DNA from: CAZUSO01 sp964622775
GTDB lineage: Bacteria; Bacteroidota; Bacteroidia; Chitinophagales; Chitinophagaceae
NCBI GenBank assembly: GCA_964622775.1
Contig: CAZUSO010000007.1
Location: forward strand, 1-64,000
Reading direction: 5' to 3'
DNA length: 64,000 bases
The position numbers and the translations under genes are program-made. Of this stretch, positions 62,304 through 64,000 are shown piece after piece; the first letter of the stretch is position 1; each line of letters begins with the position of its first letter. The notes under the pieces were generated by a model. It made no database searches and was not told where the DNA came from. It saw only the letters and a list, made by a program, of their open reading frames with translations.

Positions 62304-64000
62304 ATGAAACAAATACGGAACTTCTTATCAGGCCTCATTGTCCTAACGTGTTTGCTTCATTCAGAAACATACGCACAAAACCCGCCTTTATGGAAAAGAT
62401 TAAAGGATACGGAAATGCAACAACTTAAGCTAAACAAAAAACCTGATGCTTTTGCGGCATATCAACTGGATAAAGCCGAAGTATCGTATTTTTTACGGCA
62501 GACTTCTACCACCCGTTCAAAAAATAATGTTCTTTCCCTTCCGGATCCCACAGGGGATTTCAGGGATTTTGAAGTATTTGAAACACCGGTATTACCTCCG
62601 GAGTTGCAGGCTGAATATCCTCAAATCCGAACATATACAGCTATCTGCATTAAAGATAAAAATACTACCGCTAAAATTACCATGGGTACGCTTGGGATAA
62701 ACATCGTGGTATATTCCTTAAATGCCACCTACTTTATTACCCCTGTCAATGATAACGATGATGCACATTATCTGGCATTTAATAAAATAGATTATAAGAA
62801 TGGATTTGCTAAAATCAATTGTGAAATTAATGATGAGCTGAATGCTATAGGGAAACAGATTCGTTTAGGATCATACAATGGAGGCACAAAGCTGAGAAGC
62901 AACGGGCAGACACGCAGGAAATTCCGGTGTGCTATAGCTTGCACAGGCGAATGGGCTAACAACGTTATGAATGCCCCCACCATTCCGGGCTTGTTAAGCC
63001 ATATCACCACTGCTATTAACGGAGCTAATGGCGTGTTTGAGCGTGAGCTTGCTGTAACACTTGAGTTTGTTCCTCAGGAAACCTCTTTGATACATATCAA
63101 TCCTGCCACAGATCCATACTCCACTACCACTAATAAAAATATACTCCTGAATGAAAACCAGAATAGCCTAGATGCAGTTCTTACCAATTCGGGCTATGAC
63201 ATCGGACATCTTCTGAGCAATGCCGGAGGAGGGATAGCGGCCCCTTTTTCAATCTGTCGGGATGCCTCTAAGGCAAGGGGCTTGAGCGAATCATTATGGC
63301 CAGGTGATTTTGGGGAAATCATTCACGAAATGGGACATCAGTTTGGGTCAAAACATGTTTTTAATTCCAATCAAGGGTTCTGTAATGGCAATGGCTATGC
63401 TCCTTCCGCCTATGAACCGGGAAGCGGCTCTACCATTATGTCCTATCCTTTCGTCTGCGGATTGATTGACAATGTACTGATGGCAAACACCGATTACTAT
63501 CATGTATATTCGCTGGACAACATAACCATATTCATCAATAACCCTATAAATATTACTTGTGGAGGCATATTGTCAGGCGCGGCATCGCCAATTGATATTG
63601 ATACCACACCGCAGGAATTTTATATTCCGGTCAATACACCTTTTGAACTGACTGCGCCGGAAGCCCAGTTCTCAGATGTGGGCGCAGCTATTAATTATTG
63701 CTGGGAACAATGGGATTTAGGGAATTTTGGCAACTTGGAATTTAATGCCCCAAACTGGACGGAAGGTCCTACATTCCAAAGTTTTGATCCCACTGTCGAC
63801 AGAACGAGAAGTTTTCCGAGAATCATCAATCTGCTCGAAAATAATTATGGGGTCACAGGGGAGCGCCTTTCAAGAGTAGTCAGAGACTTGAAATTTCGAC
63901 TTACCGCTCGTAGCCTGAAAGACGGCTGGGGCACCTATAATTCTGACAAAAAGGTAACAGTCCACGTAACGGCCTTAGATTCCTTCAGGGTTACAGCGCC
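62304..64000 (+). CDS. Secreted metzincin-type zinc metalloprotease (3' end outside window)
   Basis: Open from ATG 62304 to the right edge, 565 codons visible. Signal peptide QIRNFLSGLIVLTCLLHSETYA. The zinc motif HEMGHQFGSKH begins at residue 341 (His341, His345, His351 with catalytic Glu342), HExxHxxGxxH. A Met-turn IMSYP follows at about residue 379. This is the M12/reprolysin-like metzincin group, a secreted protease. Cysteines (FCNGNG, PFVCGL) flank the site. A T9SS sorting domain may lie past the edge. It follows the T9SS propeller protein by 75 bases but has its own promoter. Confidence 0.9.
   Translation, partial: MKQIRNFLSGLIVLTCLLHSETYAQNPPLWKRLKDTEMQQLKLNKKPDAFAAYQLDKAEVSYFLRQTSTTRSKNNVLSLPDPTGDFRDFEVFETPVLPPELQAEYPQIRTYTAICIKDKNTTAKITMGTLGINIVVYSLNATYFITPVNDNDDAHYLAFNKIDYKNGFAKINCEINDELNAIGKQIRLGSYNGGTKLRSNGQTRRKFRCAIACTGEWANNVMNAPTIPGLLSHITTAINGANGVFERELAVTLEFVPQETSLIHINPATDPYSTTTNKNILLNENQNSLDAVLTNSGYDIGHLLSNAGGGIAAPFSICRDASKARGLSESLWPGDFGEIIHEMGHQFGSKHVFNSNQGFCNGNGYAPSAYEPGSGSTIMSYPFVCGLIDNVLMANTDYYHVYSLDNITIFINNPINITCGGILSGAASPIDIDTTPQEFYIPVNTPFELTAPEAQFSDVGAAINYCWEQWDLGNFGNLEFNAPNWTEGPTFQSFDPTVDRTRSFPRIINLLENNYGVTGERLSRVVRDLKFRLTARSLKDGWGTYNSDKKVTVHVTALDSFRVTA

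Overview
The window looks like chromosome of a member of the Bacteroidota, most like the Chitinophagaceae or a related family. Three proteins end in type IX secretion (T9SS) type A sorting domains, and lipoproteins and predicted outer-membrane beta-barrels are frequent. Rho carries the long disordered insert typical of the phylum. Many genes are preceded by the Bacteroidota -7 element TAnnTTTG, and ribosome binding sites are weak or absent. No tRNA, rRNA or CRISPR array was seen.

Layout. 1-5.4 kb: a giant repeated beta-helix surface protein on the minus strand, running off the left edge, preceded by a 51-residue membrane peptide that is coded 3 bases ahead of it. 5.5-9 kb: a small accessory patch with an antitoxin-like gene, a YafQ-type toxin broken by two one-base indels, a T9SS-exported protein, palindromic intergenic repeats and an aldehyde dehydrogenase stub. 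9-19.4 kb: a TPR/LuxR-type regulator, an ArsC-like protein, an Ig-like lipoprotein, an O-antigen ligase family protein, a solo HTH antitoxin-like gene, an M1 peptidase, IscA- and IscS-type Fe-S genes and methylmalonyl-CoA epimerase. 19.4-22.3 kb: nuoM and nuoN without the rest of complex I. 22.6-28.2 kb: a head-GIN lipoprotein, a beta-barrel, a KdnA-like aminotransferase, a T9SS protein, kdsB and a hydrolase. 28.2-31.2 kb: ccmE-ccmF, with a Cys-type CcmE. 31.3-37.2 kb: an EGF-like lipoprotein, an OmpA-like lipoprotein, pheS, an epimerase and rho. 37.3-46.1 kb: a REC-only response regulator with a 72-residue partner, a cation/proton antiporter, surE, a DUF486 protein, terC and pyrD. 46.1-49.8 kb: an AT-rich acyltransferase and an MsbA-like ABC exporter. 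49.9-60.6 kb: a heavy-metal RND efflux locus (two-component system, TolC, adaptor, DUF2490, CusA/CzcA pump) with an IS630 element inserted just upstream of the response regulator, then an AraC regulator. 60.7-64 kb: a T9SS protein and a metzincin protease that runs off the right edge.

How the genes work together. The clearest regulatory unit is the metal-efflux locus. An OmpR-family regulator and its kinase sit upstream of tolC-adaptor-DUF2490-pump, and the gap ahead of tolC holds direct repeats 11 and 21 bases apart, as expected for an OmpR-type operator. kdnA-like plus kdsB suggests LPS core sugar activation, possibly of the 8-amino form of Kdo. The most unusual observations are in-frame GC-rich palindromes at the same place in two repeat blocks of the giant surface protein, the IS630 insertion at the exact centre of an inverted repeat ahead of the metal regulator, and two genes whose -7 element almost touches the start codon.
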